Assembly (NCBI GenBank): GCA_022773945.1
Contig: JALFNS010000046.1
Location: forward strand, 1-64,000
Source: Clostridiales bacterium
Lineage (GTDB): Bacteria > Bacillota > Clostridia > Peptostreptococcales > Anaerovoracaceae
Direction: 5' to 3'
DNA: 64,000 nucleotides
Under the pieces are notes generated by a model. The model did no database searches and had not been told where the DNA came from. It saw only the letters and a list, made by a program, of their open reading frames with translations. Positions 62,119 to 64,000 of the stretch are shown here, piece by piece. How positions within the stretch are numbered: position 1 is the first letter of the stretch; the number at the start of each line of letters is the position of its first letter. The translations under genes were made by a program, and so were the position numbers.

Positions 62119-62181
62119 TCATCTGAGGTAAGACGGTTGATAATCGGTGTATTTTTGTGATACACTGACGGTTGGAATTCG

Positions 62182-62206
62182 CGTACTCAGAGGAGTACGT
62201 TTTTTT
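62182..62206 (+). terminator. Terminator of the cobalamin riboswitch
   Basis: CGTACTC / GAGTACG (7-bp stem, 4-nt loop) followed by seven T. A second small hairpin GTGTAT/ATACAC (about 62134-62165) lies between aptamer and terminator and could be part of the switch. Cobalamin should promote termination before the downstream gene. Confidence 0.85.
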
Positions 62207-62266
62207 ATTGCAGCCGCCTCTTTTACACAGATTGAGACAGACAACAGGAGAGGAGGAGAAAATGAA

Positions 62267-64000
62267 ATGGTAAGAGAAAGTATGAGAAAAGCGCTGGCAT
62301 GGTTCATGGCGATTGCAGTTGCCCTGACCTGCACCGGCGTGAGTCTGGAATCCGCGGAGGCGGCCTATGCGGATGAAGGCGGCGAGGTGGTGTCTGTTAC
62401 AACCGCAGAAGAATTCGCAGCCATGGAAGCAGACGGAAACTACAGACTGGACAGCGATATAGCAATAACATCATCCTATGGCAACCCATTTACGGGGGCC
62501 TTCGACGGTAACGGTCACACTATAACCGTAAGTACCGGCGGAGTATTCGGAACCGTAGACGGAGGCCGCGTCGAGAATCTGACGGTGGACGGTGCGTTCA
62601 CATCCTCGTCAAGTGCCAATGCGGGAGTGTGTAGCACATCAAATAACGCCAGCACATTCTACAGATGCGTTAACAAGGCTGACATCAGTACAACGGGAAG
62701 AACCGGCAGAGCGGCGGGTATCGTCTGCAATGCCACCGGAACGGCTAATACCACAACGATTACAGAATGCGCCAATTACGGAGACATAAGCGGATCGGGC
62801 ACTTCCTGCTATTCAACGGGTATAGCTGCATACGTTGCGGGCACAGTAACCATAAGCAAATGCTATAACACGGGCGATTTGACTGGAGCTTCCAGAACTG
62901 CGGGTATAGTCGGACAGATTGGATCAGGCAATTCAGCCACAGACTGCTATAACGTAGGCGCGCTTACCGGAGGAACATCGGGAACCGGTGAGATATTAGG
63001 CTGGAACAATGCGTCTGCAGGGGCTGAGAACTGCTACTGGACAGGGGAGAATGCTGTTCAGGGCGGAGGTAGCGGAGTACCTGTAAACTGTGAGAAGGTT
63101 GCTGATTCTGCGGCTATGCTTGAGAAGTTGTCCTCCGCTGGCTATGTGGCAGACAGTCAGAACATCAACGGCGGTTATCCGATTCTTGAGTGGCAGAAGA
63201 GTGCCGGAAGCAGTGAGGAAACCGTCGTAGACGAGGGTGATCAGCAGGTACTCGATTCCATCAAGAGTAAATACGAAGCAGAGTACGGTGCTCTCAGACC
63301 TTCATATGACAAGTGTTCCAACATCAACAAGATGATTGAAGACAAGATTGCCGCATATGAAATCGAAGGATTATCGGCTGATAAGATTAAGGTAGAAGTT
63401 AAGAGCAGCGACGATACGGATGTTATAGCCGAGGACGGAACGATAAACTACATCAGAGCCGATGAGTGGACCATGTCCGGAATGTACTCGAAGAACGTGA
63501 GCTGCGTTTTTAACATAGCCTATGGAACTGCGGACTTTGAAACATCAGCGAGAACCGTGACGGTCGGATGGGATGTTGAATATTTCGAAGGCAAAATGCA
63601 GGAAGAAGCGGACAAGCTGACTGAAGAAAGCATCAAGGGTGAAAATGCAGACCTGGCAAATGTGGAATCACAGCTCACACTGCCGAGAAGCATGGGAACC
63701 AGTGCCAAAAAGGTGTGGTCCGAAATAGAGTGGACGGTATCAGAACCGTCTGTTATATCACCGGAACAGGAGGAATATACAGGAATCGGAACGCCTCTCA
63801 AGGGTGTTGTTAACAGACCGGAATTCGACACGGAAGTTACCCTGACGGCCACCTTCAAGGCCAACGAGAGCATACTCAACACAAACGTGGAGACGGTTTC
63901 GGACTTTTCGACAATAACGAAAACCTTCACGGTTACGGTCAAGGGTACGGGAATTCACGAGGACACTGAGGACGAGCTTCGGGCGATTCTGGACAAGTAC
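62267..64000 (+). CDS. Large secreted protein controlled by B12 riboswitch (partial)
   Basis: The frame from ATG 62267 runs without a stop to the window end (578 codons). GGAGAGGAGG lies upstream; a competing ATG at 62262 reads only three codons. A signal peptide (MRKALAWFMAIAVALTCTG) with cleavage near YADEG is followed by repeats of about 35 residues with DGNGHTITV, GGRVENLTVDG and CYNTGDLTGAS, a GLUG-like beta-helix pattern. From residue 330 new segments start with VLDSIKSKYEAEYGALRP, and again DELRAILDKY at the edge, framing Ig-like domains. Similar proteins under B12 control carry transcobalamin-like domains further on; if so, it may capture corrinoids. That part lies outside the window. 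Confidence 0.75.
   Translation, partial: MVRESMRKALAWFMAIAVALTCTGVSLESAEAAYADEGGEVVSVTTAEEFAAMEADGNYRLDSDIAITSSYGNPFTGAFDGNGHTITVSTGGVFGTVDGGRVENLTVDGAFTSSSSANAGVCSTSNNASTFYRCVNKADISTTGRTGRAAGIVCNATGTANTTTITECANYGDISGSGTSCYSTGIAAYVAGTVTISKCYNTGDLTGASRTAGIVGQIGSGNSATDCYNVGALTGGTSGTGEILGWNNASAGAENCYWTGENAVQGGGSGVPVNCEKVADSAAMLEKLSSAGYVADSQNINGGYPILEWQKSAGSSEETVVDEGDQQVLDSIKSKYEAEYGALRPSYDKCSNINKMIEDKIAAYEIEGLSADKIKVEVKSSDDTDVIAEDGTINYIRADEWTMSGMYSKNVSCVFNIAYGTADFETSARTVTVGWDVEYFEGKMQEEADKLTEESIKGENADLANVESQLTLPRSMGTSAKKVWSEIEWTVSEPSVISPEQEEYTGIGTPLKGVVNRPEFDTEVTLTATFKANESILNTNVETVSDFSTITKTFTVTVKGTGIHEDTEDELRAILDKY

Noticed and set aside
62262..62273. ATG AAA TGG TAA mini-frame before the large secreted protein
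   Set aside because: Three codons overlapping the true start; could be regulatory but no evidence beyond position.
1..64000. tRNA, rRNA, CRISPR arrays, prophage structural genes, origin
   Set aside because: None recognised by eye on either strand; no spacer-repeat pattern or cloverleaf found.

Overview
The window looks like a chromosomal stretch of an anaerobic, low-to-mid GC Firmicute of the class Clostridia. The signs are strong purine-rich Shine-Dalgarno sites (AAGGAGG) before most genes, sigma-54 enhancer-binding proteins with matching -24/-12 promoters, S-box and cobalamin riboswitches, secreted proteins ending in fibronectin III domains, and amino-acid style catabolism with sodium/proton-type antiporters. 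A family-level guess (Eubacteriales family XIII / Anaerovoracaceae-like) is inference only. No rRNA, tRNA or CRISPR array was seen.

Layout. 0-3.9 kb: an IS110 transposase fragment, an AlbA_2/Schlafen-type regulator divergent from a Fic protein, an exonuclease with an internal deletion, then decayed DNA. 3.9-10.3 kb: a sigma-54 promoter driving an isochorismatase-family hydrolase and an amino-acid permease, followed by a histidine kinase and an NtrC-type activator that probably control them, and a wrecked second activator. 10.3-16.3 kb: two glyoxalase-fold proteins, a frameshifted surface protein, a second AlbA_2 protein with its own operator array, a SHOCT/coiled-coil membrane protein, and several gene remnants. 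16.2-21.5 kb: housekeeping block (DUF1847, MATE, endonuclease IV, cysteine desulfurase, MnmA). 21.5-28.3 kb: accessory block with a DUF4143 ATPase, a secreted nuclease, a broken PHP phosphatase, a run of small proteins, an HNH endonuclease overlapping a methyltransferase, and small unknowns.

28.3-54.4 kb is the striking part: a catabolic island. It holds four YtcJ-type amidohydrolases, two NhaC-type antiporters, two OFA-type MFS carriers, an APC permease, AzlCD, a thioesterase, a DUF3237 protein, an acetoacetate-decarboxylase-family protein and a complete urease operon (ureABCEFGD plus an AraC regulator). Two related antiporter/amidohydrolase modules have opposite gene order and different control: one divergent from a LuxR regulator, one behind a sigma-54 promoter with inverted-repeat enhancer sites next to a PAS-AAA+-Fis activator. 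The urease alpha subunit keeps the nickel ligands and carbamylated lysine but carries Val where the mobile-flap cysteine normally sits, and has a shortened substrate-side loop. This makes the operon either a divergent urease or a urease-derived enzyme for another amide. I infer that the island imports and hydrolyses nitrogen-containing organic substrates, releasing ammonia and carboxylates.

54.5-64 kb: a DUF3990 protein with a co-transcribed partner (toxin-antitoxin-like), a WYL regulator, an S-box riboswitch stranded before a broken N-formylglutamate amidohydrolase gene, a membrane-embedded LuxR regulator next to a lipoprotein carboxylesterase, a dense array of TTGTCAG heptamers, and a cobalamin riboswitch with a clear terminator in front of a large secreted protein that runs off the window. 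Two intergenic repeat families (TTGTCAG arrays; a 42-43 nt hairpin element followed by a GC-rich palindrome) occur at distant places and do not match an element I can name.
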